From Myxococcales bacterium (GTDB lineage Bacteria; Myxococcota_A; Polyangia; Polyangiales; Polyangiaceae): a stretch of DNA of 64,000 nt. Under the pieces are notes generated by a model. The model saw nothing but the letters and a program-made list of their open reading frames with translations, was not told the DNA's origin and did no database searches. The position numbers and the translations under genes were made by a program. This document shows positions 52,139-61,318 of the stretch, piece by piece. Every line of letters starts with the position of its first letter. Within the stretch, counting starts at the first letter, position 1. Location of the stretch: the NCBI GenBank assembly GCA_016703425.1, contig JADJCA010000029.1, forward strand, positions 663,860 to 727,859, given 5' to 3'.

Positions 52139-54660
52139 TTCGCCCGTCGTTGACCGCCGCGGCGCTCTTCGCCGGTGGCTGCGCCGGTGCCGTGCCCGTC
52201 GCGCCGCTCAGCGTCGAGCCGTTGCGGGACGGAGTGGCCGTTGCGGCGGGGGCCAAGGCGCGCGCGGCGCCCCGGCTCTTGCCTGAGATCGCCGCCGCAT
52301 CGTCGACGTCAGCGGCCTTCGGCAACGAGCCCGGCGGCGGAACGCGGGGCATCGCGAGCGGTGTGCGGTTCGTCACGTACCCCTCGGGGGCCGTCGTCGC
52401 GGCGCCGGACCGCTTCGCTCAGGCGCCGAGCGCGACCCTGCCGCTGCCGGCTCGCCTCGGCGGTGGCGTCATCTTTGCGGTCGGTGACACGCTCCACCGC
52501 GCCGCCACGTGGACGGCGGCGGCGGAGCCGCTCTTGCGGGGGCCAAGCGTGATCCGCGGCGTTTGGCCAGGCCTCGATCGCGTTTACCTCAGGTTTGCCA
52601 GCGGTGGGCTCCTCGCTGTCGACGCGCGCACCGGCGCGCCCCTTGAGCTCGGCGCGCTCCCTGCGTCGCCCGCCGTAACGGCCCTTGCGGCCATCGACGG
52701 CTTTCGCGCCGTCGCCATCGCGGACCTCCTCGGCGTTGTGGCCACGACCGACGCCGGCGCGACGTGGCGGCCGCTCGCCGTACCGGCCGATGCGAAGACG
52801 CTGCAGCTCGCCGCCGATGCGGTCCTCGTGACCGGTGGCAAAGAGGTCTTCGAGGTTCGTCCCGAAGGGCAAGTCACGCGCGTGCTGTCGCGCGGCGACA
52901 AGACGCCTGCCGATGCGTTGCCGCCGACGGCCGAGCGCAGCGACGCCGTGCGCATCTTCGGCTCACCGCCTTTGACGGCCGCTCTCACCGATGGCGTCGC
53001 GCTCGCCGACGGTACCGTCCTTGTGGCGAGGGACGGTGCGCTCGGCCGCGTGCGGATCGCCGACGGCGCCGTCGTTGACTTCGCGCGCGATGCCTTCCTC
53101 CTTCGCTCGGCGCGCTGTCGAGGCATCGCCCTCGGCGCGCGCGGCGAAGCGGGCTTCGTGTGCGGTGAGCCGGCGGGCCGCACCCATGTGTATCGGTACG
53201 CGCCGGCGCGTCACGGTCTCGAGCTGGCGCTCTCCTTCGCCGCTCCGCGTCTCGTGCTCGCCGGCGACAACGGCGCCATCGCCGTGCGTGGCCCCTGCGC
53301 ATCGTTGGCGCCGGCTCCCAGCAACGTGCCCGGCTCTCCCGCCGAGGAAGTCACCTACTGCGTGCGTGACGCGCAGGGCCGACTGCGTGAGCAGGTGCTC
53401 ACCAACGCGAACGCGGCCCGCGTCGTGCCGCTCGCCGATGGCACGCTCGCCGTGATCACCGCGCCGCGCGGTGATCTCACCGGCGGCCACTTGACCTTCG
53501 CGGGGCCGAGCGGCGCCCGCAGCGTTCCACTGGTCCTCGAGGCTTCCGGCGACGCGCCCAAGCGAGCGCTGTCGAAAGGGACTTGGCTCGAAGGGTTTGA
53601 AGAGCGGAGGCCCGGCGTCCTCGGCGGTTGGGTCGAACACGCCGGCACGTGGCTGGGCGTCGAGATCGCGTTCGACGGGCGCGGGCACCATGGCAACTTC
53701 ATAAGGGACCTCGGCAACGTGACCGTATCGGGCCTCTACGGTCTCGGGTTCGTCGCGGCTCAGCGTGGGTACGAGACGCTCGACGGTGGCATGACGTGGC
53801 GCGCCGTCGAGTTGCCCGATCCGGCGGGCCGAAAGTCGCCGTCTCCGCGCGGCTGCAGCGCCGTGGGGTGCGCGCTCGACGGATGGCTCCGCGTCGGTTG
53901 GGGCGAACCGCCCGCCGCGCCGCGGCCGCCGGCCCACGTCGCCTCCGTCGCGACGTCGCCGCCGGCGCCGGTCCTCGATCTCGCGTGCGACGTCGTTTCG
54001 CAACGCGCCGTGCCGCTCCGCGCACCGCCTCGCCAAGCGCGGCGCGTGACGCCGACGGGGACCTTGTCCACGTTCGGTCGCGGGGAGTTTACACCCTTCT
54101 ATTCGACGCCGGCGCCGGCGCTGGCGTCGGACGAGGTGGGGACGGCGATGGACAGCCTCGAACTCTCGGACCACTCGCGGCACGGCCTCGTGGCGCGGGG
54201 CTACGTCTGGGGCAAGAAGGGCATCGAGTGGGACACGTCGAGCCACTGGGTGATTCGGTGGACGACGCCCTTCGCGAGCTCGCGGGAGATCTTCGCCGCC
54301 GCGTCTTCGAAGCCGCCGCCAGTCATCGTCGACGCCACACGATTCGTCGCGTCACCGGGACCGATGCGGAGCATGGGGAGCATGGCGCTCGCCGTTGGCG
54401 ACGATCCACGAAGCGCGCTGCTCATCGCGAGTCGAGCGATGCCGCCGGAGAGCGTCATGGTGACGCTTGAAGACGGCCAAGCGCCCACGGAGATTCGTCG
54501 CGCCGACGGCGAAGCGTTTGGGCGCATTGAAGCGGCGCTCCGCCACGAGGGGCGGTGGTTCGCCCTCACCGAGTCAACCGAGCCCGCAGCTCCTTCCGTC
54601 ATCCTGTGGCAGATCGAGGGGGCCGTGACGCGCGAGGTGATTCGCCTCCCACGCGCATGA
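52135..54660 (+). CDS. Large lipoprotein, probable beta-propeller, interrupted by in-frame TGA
   Basis: 841 aa to the first stop. Lipoprotein signal ending LFAGGC. The mature protein is all-beta with recurring segments (VVATTDAGATWRPLAVPADA, FVAAQRGYETLDGGMTWRAV) that resemble Asp-box/BNR sialidase-type propeller repeats. The TGA at 54658-54660 is followed in the same frame by 165 codons of similar coding quality, ending at 55155. This suggests the gene is really about 1005 codons with a nonsense change or sequencing error at 54658. Function unknown. Confidence 0.7.
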   Translation: MIRPSLTAAALFAGGCAGAVPVAPLSVEPLRDGVAVAAGAKARAAPRLLPEIAAASSTSAAFGNEPGGGTRGIASGVRFVTYPSGAVVAAPDRFAQAPSATLPLPARLGGGVIFAVGDTLHRAATWTAAAEPLLRGPSVIRGVWPGLDRVYLRFASGGLLAVDARTGAPLELGALPASPAVTALAAIDGFRAVAIADLLGVVATTDAGATWRPLAVPADAKTLQLAADAVLVTGGKEVFEVRPEGQVTRVLSRGDKTPADALPPTAERSDAVRIFGSPPLTAALTDGVALADGTVLVARDGALGRVRIADGAVVDFARDAFLLRSARCRGIALGARGEAGFVCGEPAGRTHVYRYAPARHGLELALSFAAPRLVLAGDNGAIAVRGPCASLAPAPSNVPGSPAEEVTYCVRDAQGRLREQVLTNANAARVVPLADGTLAVITAPRGDLTGGHLTFAGPSGARSVPLVLEASGDAPKRALSKGTWLEGFEERRPGVLGGWVEHAGTWLGVEIAFDGRGHHGNFIRDLGNVTVSGLYGLGFVAAQRGYETLDGGMTWRAVELPDPAGRKSPSPRGCSAVGCALDGWLRVGWGEPPAAPRPPAHVASVATSPPAPVLDLACDVVSQRAVPLRAPPRQARRVTPTGTLSTFGRGEFTPFYSTPAPALASDEVGTAMDSLELSDHSRHGLVARGYVWGKKGIEWDTSSHWVIRWTTPFASSREIFAAASSKPPPVIVDATRFVASPGPMRSMGSMALAVGDDPRSALLIASRAMPPESVMVTLEDGQAPTEIRRADGEAFGRIEAALRHEGRWFALTESTEPAAPSVILWQIEGAVTREVIRLPRA

Positions 54661-55155
54661 TCGGAGGGCACGTCGCGGCCCACTGCCTCGCTACGGCTGG
54701 CACACCGCGACGCCGAGGGGCTCGTTGGCATCGTCGTCGAGGACGTTGCGGGACCGACCACGCATAGCGCATCTCGCTTCGTCGCCGCGATCGATCCGCA
54801 GGCCGGTCGGCTCATCAGCGTGGAAGCGCTCGGGAGCACCGATTGGGGCGGCAAGCCGCTCGTCGCTTGCAGCGGCGACGACGGCGGGTGGGCCGTGGAT
54901 CTCCCACTCGCGGGCGCGCAGGTGAGGGCCACCGTTCTCGGGAAGATCGTGCCGCTCCGCGCGGCCTATGGGCGCGTCCGTTTCGCGGCGAACCGCGCGT
55001 GCGTCGAGCGGATGACGGGAATCTACGAAGGCGGAAGCGAAGACGGCTTGCGCGGCTCGGGGACAGCGAGCGCGACGCGCTCGCTGCAGGTCGGGCTCCT
55101 CATCGGTTCGGAGCGGCAGACCTTGCGATGCGGCCGGGCCGAGAGAAAGCCATAG
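54661..55155 (+). pseudogene. In-frame continuation of the large lipoprotein after a TGA
   Basis: Same frame as 52135-54660. It reads ASLRLAHRDAEGLVGIVVEDV, then EALGSTDWGGKPLVACSGDD and AAYGRVRFAANRACVERMTG, with high G/C third positions, to a TAG at 55153-55155. No good start codon with Shine-Dalgarno opens this part, although GTG or ATG (54820) could. A reading error, a nonsense mutation or (less likely) TGA recoding are the options. Confidence 0.55.
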
Positions 55156-55196
55156 AGCGCATTCCACGAACCTTGCGGTTCTTCGGCAACCTCACC

Positions 55197-56021
55197 TCAG
55201 CGCGCTGCGATGGTGCAGCCGAGCGAGTTGTGCATGAAGTAGCTCGTGTAAGGCGCCGAGTAGCCGAGGCCTACGTTCGAGATGGCGCCCGAGGTCCGGG
55301 CGAGATCGGAGCGACGGAGCGCAAATTCATAGCGGCCTCCCGCGCTGTCGGTGCCCTCGAAGCCCATGTAGTCGTCGACGCCCGTGTTGCCGTTGTAGAC
55401 GACGGTGACGTTCCCGCTCTTGGGATCGTTCGCCTGGGCGCCGCTGCCGCGCTTCACTGTCAAGACTCCGCGACGTCGCTCGGGATCCTCAAACGCGATC
55501 GTCACGTCCCAACGGCGGCCATCGCAGGAGACGACGCGCTTGTCGACGGCTTGCGGCGCGTCTTCGCCGAGCACCAACTCGAAGGCGCGCTCGCCAGTCG
55601 CCTTGAGGCGCAGCGTGTCGCCGTCGACTTCGAGGTCGTAGATCAGGTGGTCGATGGCGCCTTCGGCAAAGTCGAAGGAGATGGTCGGCTTCCCGTCGAC
55701 GCCCGCGTAGGTGAGGTAGGTGCCGCGGAGGAGCATCGACTCCTTGTTCGCCGTCGGGACGGTCAGCCACGGGTTCCAGACCCATGGCTCGTTGCGGGTC
55801 GTGACCCGCACGTACTCGAGCTCAAACTTCTTGGTGGGCTTGATCGTCAGGCTCTTGATGTACGAGCCCGACGATGGCTCTTGCCCGATGGCGTAGTGAC
55901 CTGCTGGCAGGGTTCGCCTGAGGGCCTCCTCCGAGGACGCGGAGTCGGTCTCCTCAACGGGGCCGCCGCAGGCTGCGGCGGCGAACGAAAGAGTCAGGGC
56001 AGCGAGAACGCGCATCGACAT
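55197..56021 (-). CDS. Lipoprotein of unknown function
   Basis: 274 aa. MSMRVLAALTLSFAAAACGG is a lipoprotein signal (Cys near residue 18). Mature part: beta-rich (GHYAIGQEPSSGSYIKSLTI, GTYLTYAGVDGKPTISFDFA, FMHNSLGCTIAAR end), similar in style to small calycin-like surface lipoproteins found in myxobacteria, but I cannot assign a family. ATG 56021 is chosen because it starts the signal peptide. Confidence 0.7.
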   Translation of the reverse strand: MSMRVLAALTLSFAAAACGGPVEETDSASSEEALRRTLPAGHYAIGQEPSSGSYIKSLTIKPTKKFELEYVRVTTRNEPWVWNPWLTVPTANKESMLLRGTYLTYAGVDGKPTISFDFAEGAIDHLIYDLEVDGDTLRLKATGERAFELVLGEDAPQAVDKRVVSCDGRRWDVTIAFEDPERRRGVLTVKRGSGAQANDPKSGNVTVVYNGNTGVDDYMGFEGTDSAGGRYEFALRRSDLARTSGAISNVGLGYSAPYTSYFMHNSLGCTIAAR

Positions 56022-56108
56022 GGCGCCCGGTGTAGCGCGCGCCCGCGCACACGCAACCACACCGGCTCCATTTACGGTTCGCAAGCCGGTTTGCGTTAAG
56101 CGCGTGGG

Positions 56109-56519
56109 TCAGCCGGTGGCCAAAATCGCCGCGACCTTCGCCAAGACGTCGATGTCGGCCGCCGGGAAGCGGCGCTTGTCGAGCTCTCCGCGATCGACCC
56201 ACTCAAAGGCCGCCACGTCGAGGGCGCGCGGCTCCGGCGACGACGGCAGGAGCGTCGCCCAGAAGAACAGCAAGAGGACTGCCTTGGCGTCGGCGTCGTA
56301 GCGATGGAACGTCACCTCGACGACGTCGCCGACGGCCGCGTCGACGCCGAGCTCCTCCGCGAGCTCGCGCGCGAGCGCGTCTCTCGGATCTTCGCCCAGC
56401 TCGAGCTTGCCGCCGGGAAACTCCCAAAGCCCTTCGAGGTGCGCGCCGGCCTTGCGCTGCGTGAGAAGCACGCGGCCTGCGCGCACGATGATCCCGGCGG
56501 CGACGATGACGGTCTTCAA
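56109..56519 (-). CDS. NUDIX hydrolase, MutT-like (8-oxo-dGTP diphosphatase)
   Basis: 136 aa. N-terminal VIVAAGIIVRAGRVLLTQRK, Nudix box GGKLELGEDPRDALARELAE followed by ELGVD, WEFPGG before it. The length and the start (short MutT) fit 8-oxo-dGTP clean-up; other NDP sugars cannot be excluded. Confidence 0.85.
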   Translation of the reverse strand: MKTVIVAAGIIVRAGRVLLTQRKAGAHLEGLWEFPGGKLELGEDPRDALARELAEELGVDAAVGDVVEVTFHRYDADAKAVLLLFFWATLLPSSPEPRALDVAAFEWVDRGELDKRRFPAADIDVLAKVAAILATG

Positions 56520-56561
56520 TGGCCCTGCCTCATCGGCTAGCGTCCCGCCCTTGCGGCCCGT

Positions 56562-57197
56562 TCACTTGTTCGGCTGCGGCGTGATGCGGAGGTAAGGCCT
56601 GAGGGCCTTCCAGCCCTTCGGGAACTTGCCCTTGGCTTGTTCATCGGTGACCGACGGGACGATGACGCAGTCGTCGCCGTCTTTCCAGTTGACCGGCGTC
56701 GCCACCTGGTGGCTGTCGGTCAGTTGAAGCGAATCGAGCACACGCAAGACCTCGTCGAAGTTGCGGCCCGTGCTCGCCGGGTAGGTGATCATCGCGCGGA
56801 TCTTCTTGTTCGGGTCGATGAAGAAGACCGAGCGCACCGTCAGCGTGTCGTTCGCCTCCGGATGGATCATGTCGTAGAGCGTCGCGACTCTTCGATCGGC
56901 GTCGCCGATGATCGGAAAGTTCATCGTGGTGCCCTGCGTCTCCTCGATGTCGCCGACCCAGCGCTTGTGCGAGTCGACGTCGTCGACGCTGACGGCGATC
57001 ATCTTGGCGTTGCGCTTGCCAAACTCGCCCCCGAGCTTCGCCGCGCCGCCGAGCTCCGTCGTGCACACCGGCGTGAAGTCTTTGGGATGCGAGAAGAGAA
57101 TCGCCCATTGGCTGCCCACCCACTCGTGGAAGCGCACGGGCCCCTCGGTGGAGTCTTGCGTGAAGTCCGGCGCGATCTGACCAATGTGCAGTCCCAT
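56562..57197 (-). CDS. 1-Cys peroxiredoxin (Prx6 type)
   Basis: 211 aa. HPKDFTPVCTTELGGAAKL holds the peroxidatic Cys (P-V-C-T-T-E), followed by VSVDDVDSHKRWV and the Prx6-type C-terminal domain (PVNWKDGDDCVIVPSV). It reduces peroxides; the resolving partner is unknown. ATG 57197. Confidence 0.93.
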   Translation of the reverse strand: MGLHIGQIAPDFTQDSTEGPVRFHEWVGSQWAILFSHPKDFTPVCTTELGGAAKLGGEFGKRNAKMIAVSVDDVDSHKRWVGDIEETQGTTMNFPIIGDADRRVATLYDMIHPEANDTLTVRSVFFIDPNKKIRAMITYPASTGRNFDEVLRVLDSLQLTDSHQVATPVNWKDGDDCVIVPSVTDEQAKGKFPKGWKALRPYLRITPQPNK

Positions 57198-57311
57198 GGA
57201 CGCCTCTCCTTGTCGAAGCCGTCGGACAATATCCCGAAGGGCTCACGAGCAACAGACTTGGGCGGGGCGGCCGGGGAGCTTTGGCCCTCTCCCCGAGCCG
57301 AGCGACGCTGG

Positions 57312-57647
57312 TCAGGTGCCGAGGACGACGATAGGCACGTCGTCGTAGACGACCACCTCGCCGGCCTCCTCGACGACGCGGAAAGTCCGCTGGGGGCCGC
57401 AGAGTCCTTCCGGCGCGAGCAGCGCGCCGGTGCGCATCGAGAAGACGTAGCCGTGCATCGGGCACATGATGCGGTCTCCCTCGATGCCGCCCTCAGCGAG
57501 GCTCGCCCCCGCGTGGTTGCACGCGTCTTCAATGGCCAACGGCCTGCCGTCGACGAGGGCCACGACCACGTCGAAGGGCGGGTAGTCAACCCTCACCATC
57601 TTCTCGGCCTCGAGCGTGGCTCTAGGAACACGGGCAACGAGCTTCAC
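57312..57647 (-). CDS. Rieske [2Fe-2S] ferredoxin-like protein
   Basis: 111 aa. Rieske ligands: CNHAGASL (C-x-H) and CPMHGYVF (C-x-x-H). Small soluble Rieske protein such as those serving as electron donors of oxygenases or nitrite reductases. GTG at 57647 lies 4 nt after the stop of the LON-domain gene. An upstream extension of the frame to 57704 exists but overlaps that gene. Confidence 0.85.
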   Translation of the reverse strand: MKLVARVPRATLEAEKMVRVDYPPFDVVVALVDGRPLAIEDACNHAGASLAEGGIEGDRIMCPMHGYVFSMRTGALLAPEGLCGPQRTFRVVEEAGEVVVYDDVPIVVLGT

Positions 57648-57651
57648 GGCG

Positions 57652-58350
57652 TCAGTGAAGCACCGTGTGCTTCTGCCCCTCGAGATCAAGCCGTTGTGCG
57701 GCAAGCTCGGCGATGACGCGGGTCACTCGCCTTTCCGGATCGAGCTCTTGCAGCAGCTCCTGGCGCGCTCGCGGATCGATGATGAGATGAAACGCGCAGG
57801 CGTCGGCGATGGAGCCGGGCGTCATGGTGGTTGGCGAACGGAACGCGAAACGGGGGTCGCGTCGCTTGACCTCCGCGATGAACGCGGCCGCGCTGTGCAC
57901 GAGGGAAGTGAGGTCGACGTCCGAGACAAGGCTCGGCGGCTCTTCGAGGAGCGTCGCCTTCGCGCGCCGGTACGGTCCCTCCATGGGAAGCTCCGCGAGG
58001 GAGACGCGCGCCACGCCCTGGATCACGATGTTCGAGCGACCGTCGGCGAGCACCTCCTGCTCGAGGACGAGCCCTGCGCCCGCCACCGTGGCGAGCTCCG
58101 GCTTCCGGTCCGCTGCATCGAGCCCGCCCTCGTTCGCGGTTGGGGAAATCTGCACCACCGCTAACGCGCCGTGGCTCCGCATCACGTCGCGCAACATGGT
58201 GCGGTAGCGCGGTTCGAAGACGTGAAGCGGCAAGAGCACGCCGGGGTAGAGGACGACGTCCGGCAACGGAAAGAGCGGCAGCTCCGAAAGCGCGTCGCGG
58301 AGCCGATGGGTCGGCGGGGCAGGCTCGGAGGTGACGCGGCGCGAGGTCAT
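57652..58350 (-). CDS. LON peptidase substrate-binding-domain protein
   Basis: 232 aa. Stand-alone Lon N-terminal domain: LPLFPLPDVVLYPGVLLPLHVFEPRYR (the LON start), VLEQEVLADGRSNIVIQGVARV and helical tail. No ATPase or protease domain. Such proteins are common in proteobacteria; role unclear. ATG 58350 chosen; the frame begins 9 residues earlier. It precedes the Rieske gene by 4 nt. Confidence 0.88.
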   Translation of the reverse strand: MTSRRVTSEPAPPTHRLRDALSELPLFPLPDVVLYPGVLLPLHVFEPRYRTMLRDVMRSHGALAVVQISPTANEGGLDAADRKPELATVAGAGLVLEQEVLADGRSNIVIQGVARVSLAELPMEGPYRRAKATLLEEPPSLVSDVDLTSLVHSAAAFIAEVKRRDPRFAFRSPTTMTPGSIADACAFHLIIDPRARQELLQELDPERRVTRVIAELAAQRLDLEGQKHTVLH

Positions 58351-58464
58351 GCGGAGCCCTAGAGTACACGCCGCCATCGCTCCCCCAGCCGCCTTTCACA
58401 ACATCGTCGGCGTCTGGCCCGAAATGAGACGGAGCGCCGCGGCTCCGTCCGTCCTCGCGTGCCG

Positions 58465-59151
58465 TTAACCGAACATCTCGAGGGCGCTACCGTTCATGGC
58501 GACGGGCGCGTCGAGGCCCGCGTAGACGATGCTCGCGGCTACGTCTTCCGCCGACATTTTTGCGGGAAATCCGCTGCCGACCAGCATGTCGGTGTCGACC
58601 GACCCGGGCACCACCGCGAGCGTTATGAGGCCCGTTCCGCGTAGCTCTTCAGCGAGCGATTTCATGAAGCCGTGGAGGCCCCACTTCGACGCACAATAGG
58701 ACGCTTGCCGCGCCGTGCCCAACGTCGCCGAGATGCTCGAGACCATCACGACGCGGCCCGTCCGCGCCGCCAACATCGTCGGCAAGAAGGCTCGCGTGAC
58801 CAAGAACGCACCCACGAGGTTCGCGTCCAAGACGGCGCGAAAGTCTTCTTCGCTCGTTTCGTGCACGAGGCCCCGCTTGACGATGCCGGCGTTGTTGACG
58901 ACGACGGCCGGTGCACCCATGCGGGTCACCACGCGAGTCGCGGCGTCGGTCACCGACGCCGACCGCGCAACGTCACACACGAAGGACTGGGCGCTCACGC
59001 CGCGCGCGGAGCACGCCTCGGCGACGAGCTCCAGCGACTCTTTGGTCCGCCCGAGCAACGCGACATCGAGTCCGCGGCCCGCGAAGGCCAGCGCCGTCGC
59101 CCGGCCGATGCCCCGCCCCGCCCCGGTGACGACGGCGACACCGCGGCTCAC
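58465..59151 (-). CDS. Short-chain dehydrogenase/reductase linked to folE
   Basis: 228 aa. SDR fold: VVTGAGRGIGRATALAFAG, NNAGIVKRG, SYCASKWGLHGFMKSL (YxxxK). GTG at 59151 overlaps the folE stop (GTGA), so it is almost certainly co-translated with GTP cyclohydrolase I. A pterin reductase (sepiapterin or dihydropteridine type) is a plausible role; a general ketoreductase is the alternative. Substrate not determined. Confidence 0.8.
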   Translation of the reverse strand: MSRGVAVVTGAGRGIGRATALAFAGRGLDVALLGRTKESLELVAEACSARGVSAQSFVCDVARSASVTDAATRVVTRMGAPAVVVNNAGIVKRGLVHETSEEDFRAVLDANLVGAFLVTRAFLPTMLAARTGRVVMVSSISATLGTARQASYCASKWGLHGFMKSLAEELRGTGLITLAVVPGSVDTDMLVGSGFPAKMSAEDVAASIVYAGLDAPVAMNGSALEMFG

Positions 59152-59726
59152 GGCTCCCTCGCGCCGAAGAGCTGCGCGGCGCCCTCGCCGGTGATCGCAC
59201 CGCGGACGGCGAGCGTCTCGACGCGCGTGCCGTGGGCCCGTTCCCCGCGAGCGATCATGCACGCGTGCGAGAGCCGAAGACGGCACGCCGAGAAGCGAGG
59301 CGCCAGCGCCTCGTGGATGGCCCCCGCGATCTCCTCACCAAGCGCCTCCTGCAAGACGAGCCGCCGGCCGAGCTCGCTGACGATCCGCGCGATGGTGCCG
59401 ACGCCGACGAGCATGGCTCCCGGTGCGAACACGACGTCGCAAGAGCCGCTGGCCGGCATGAGGTGATGCGGACACGTCACCGCCACCGCGATGTCGCGCA
59501 CGAAGACGAGGTCGGTGCTGCCCGCGACGGCGCTCGCCGAGAGGAGCGCGACCGCATCGACGCCGTAGCCCGCGCACAGGTCATCGTCGAAGGCCGAAGC
59601 GACTCGGGCGCCGGTGCCCGCGAGCTCCGTCGCCGCTGGGTCGAGGCCGAGCGCTCTCAAGAACGCTTCGATGGCGTCGGCGGCGGCCGCGCGATTGACG
59701 GGACCGCGGCTTTGGGAAGCAGGCAT
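59148..59726 (-). CDS. folE: GTP cyclohydrolase I family protein (divergent)
   Basis: 192 aa. VTCPHHLMPASGSCDVVFAPG (Zn Cys and HH), GVGTIARIVSELGRRLVLQEALGEE, RLSHACMIARGERAHG (second Zn Cys) match FolE blocks but are divergent from standard FolE. It converts GTP to dihydroneopterin triphosphate, the first step of folate/tetrahydrobiopterin. ATG 59726. The downstream SDR is coupled. Another copy for folate may exist elsewhere. Confidence 0.85.
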   Translation of the reverse strand: MPASQSRGPVNRAAAADAIEAFLRALGLDPAATELAGTGARVASAFDDDLCAGYGVDAVALLSASAVAGSTDLVFVRDIAVAVTCPHHLMPASGSCDVVFAPGAMLVGVGTIARIVSELGRRLVLQEALGEEIAGAIHEALAPRFSACRLRLSHACMIARGERAHGTRVETLAVRGAITGEGAAQLFGAREP

Positions 59727-59769
59727 CGGGACCGAGTATGCCGAAAAAAGCGCCCCCGCGCCCGCATTG

Positions 59770-60975
59770 TCAGCCGCGCATGCCATCCATCGGGTCGACC
59801 ATGGCCGTGCGCCACGCGGGAAGGACGCTGAGCGCGACGAACGGACCTACGATGCCGAGCGTGAGGCCGAAGAGCTGGGCCAGGTCGACCTCGGGGACGA
59901 GCGCGACGTCGCCAGAGAGCACACCGAAGCCGGCGATGGCGGCCCGAAGCCCCGGCGCGCCCAGCAGAAAGATCCACGCATACGCGAGGGCGATGCCGCC
60001 CGCTGTCGCCACGAGGCTCACCAGCAGCGACTCGGCCATCTTCACCGTGATGACGTCGCCGGTGGAGAAGCCGACGGCCTTGAGGATCGCGACCTCGCGA
60101 CGCTCCTCGGCGCCGAGGTTGGTGAGCCGCTCCCAGGCGAGGATCAAGAGGGCGATCAGCGCGGGCAAGATGGCCGCCAGGGCCAGGCCGCTTCGTCGTC
60201 CGAAGGCGAGCTCGTGGGTCCTCGCCATGAGCGCGCGGTCAACGACGCGGCCGCCGTCGACCTTCTCCAGGATCGCCTGCGCGACCACGCGGGCCTCGGC
60301 GGGGTTCGTCAGCGTCACGGCGAGGTCGGTCGCGTCGCCCTTCGCGAGGCCAAAGAGTGCGCGCGCGTCGGACTCGCCGACGAGCATCACGTCGGACGCG
60401 TAGACCTCGACGCTCGACGCGAAGGTGCCGACGATCTTGAGCGGGGGCATCGGGCGCGCGCCGGCCGGCGGCAAGCGGAGCGTGTCGCCGACGGTGAGGC
60501 CGAGCGTTCGCGCCAGCGAGGCGCCGAGGACCGCCTCCGAGGGGCCGCCGAGGGGGCGCCCTTCAGAGAGCGCGCCGCTCGCCACGTCGAGGGCGGCTTT
60601 CTCACGCGTGTCGCCGATGACCACGACGTTGGCCGCGATGGCCGGCACGAAGATGTACCCCCAGACTCGTGGCTCGACGTTCTTGACCGCCTCGATGCGG
60701 ACGAGCTCGGCGGCGACGGTCGCGTCGAGCGTCGCCGGACGCCCCGCGACGAGGCGCTGCACAACGAGATCGGGCGCAGCGCCGCGTACGCGAGCGGCGG
60801 CAGCGCGCAACGAATCGGTGAGAAACAAGATCGCCGCCGCCATGGTGACCGTCAGCGCTAGCGCCGCGCCGAGCGCGAGCGTCTTGCCGCGCTTGCGCGC
60901 CAGCGCGCCGCTTGCGAAGGCCACGAGCGAGCGCGTCGCCGCGAGCGAGCGCTCCTTGGGCGGCGAGGTGGTCAT
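59770..60975 (-). CDS. FtsX-like ABC transporter permease
   Basis: 401 aa. One N-terminal membrane helix (LALGAALALTVTMAAAILFL), a large periplasmic MacB-PCD-like domain (LGLTVGDTLRLPPAGARPMP, VEVYASDVMLVGESDARALF), then three helices with the FtsX domain (REVAILKAVGFSTGDVITVKMAESLL, GPFVALSVLPAWRTAMVDPMD). No ATPase gene lies beside it in the visible region, so the partner is probably elsewhere. Start overlaps the small protein stop (ATGA). Confidence 0.82.
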   Translation of the reverse strand: MTTSPPKERSLAATRSLVAFASGALARKRGKTLALGAALALTVTMAAAILFLTDSLRAAAARVRGAAPDLVVQRLVAGRPATLDATVAAELVRIEAVKNVEPRVWGYIFVPAIAANVVVIGDTREKAALDVASGALSEGRPLGGPSEAVLGASLARTLGLTVGDTLRLPPAGARPMPPLKIVGTFASSVEVYASDVMLVGESDARALFGLAKGDATDLAVTLTNPAEARVVAQAILEKVDGGRVVDRALMARTHELAFGRRSGLALAAILPALIALLILAWERLTNLGAEERREVAILKAVGFSTGDVITVKMAESLLVSLVATAGGIALAYAWIFLLGAPGLRAAIAGFGVLSGDVALVPEVDLAQLFGLTLGIVGPFVALSVLPAWRTAMVDPMDGMRG

Positions 60976-61316
60976 CGCGTCTTCGGCTCCGCGGTTCGTG
61001 AGAGGCCCTCGCCGTAGGCGGCCCGCGGCGGCGAGAGCGCGCCGCCGGCGGGATCGGGATCGGGGAACGCGGGGCCGTCGGCCTGCGCGGCCCCGGGCTC
61101 TTCGACGCTCGGTGCGCGCAGCCAGCGCGCACCGTTGGAGATGGCCACGTCGGGCGACGCGAGGTGCGCGGCGACGGCAAGGACGGCGGGCTCGTCCTTG
61201 TGGGCCCTCGTCCGGCGCGCGCGCGCGTCGACGGCACACAGCGTCAGGACGAGGAGCGACGCGACGACGCCCGCGCCATAGAGACGTTCGGGCCTCGTCG
61301 TCGAGTCGGACGCCAT
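60972..61316 (-). CDS. Small single-span hypothetical protein (operon lipA-permease)
   Basis: 114 aa. One hydrophobic helix near the N-terminus (LYGAGVVASLLVLTLCAVDA), then an Ala/Pro-rich outer part. It starts 2 nt after the lipA stop and overlaps the permease start. Given the place, it may be a membrane partner of the FtsX-like permease. No domain recognised. Confidence 0.65.
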   Translation of the reverse strand: MASDSTTRPERLYGAGVVASLLVLTLCAVDARARRTRAHKDEPAVLAVAAHLASPDVAISNGARWLRAPSVEEPGAAQADGPAFPDPDPAGGALSPPRAAYGEGLSRTAEPKTR

Positions 61317-61318
61317 CG

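Noticed and set aside
54658..54660. TGA recoding as selenocysteine
   Set aside because: No SECIS-like hairpin was seen and no selenoprotein context; error or mutation is simpler.
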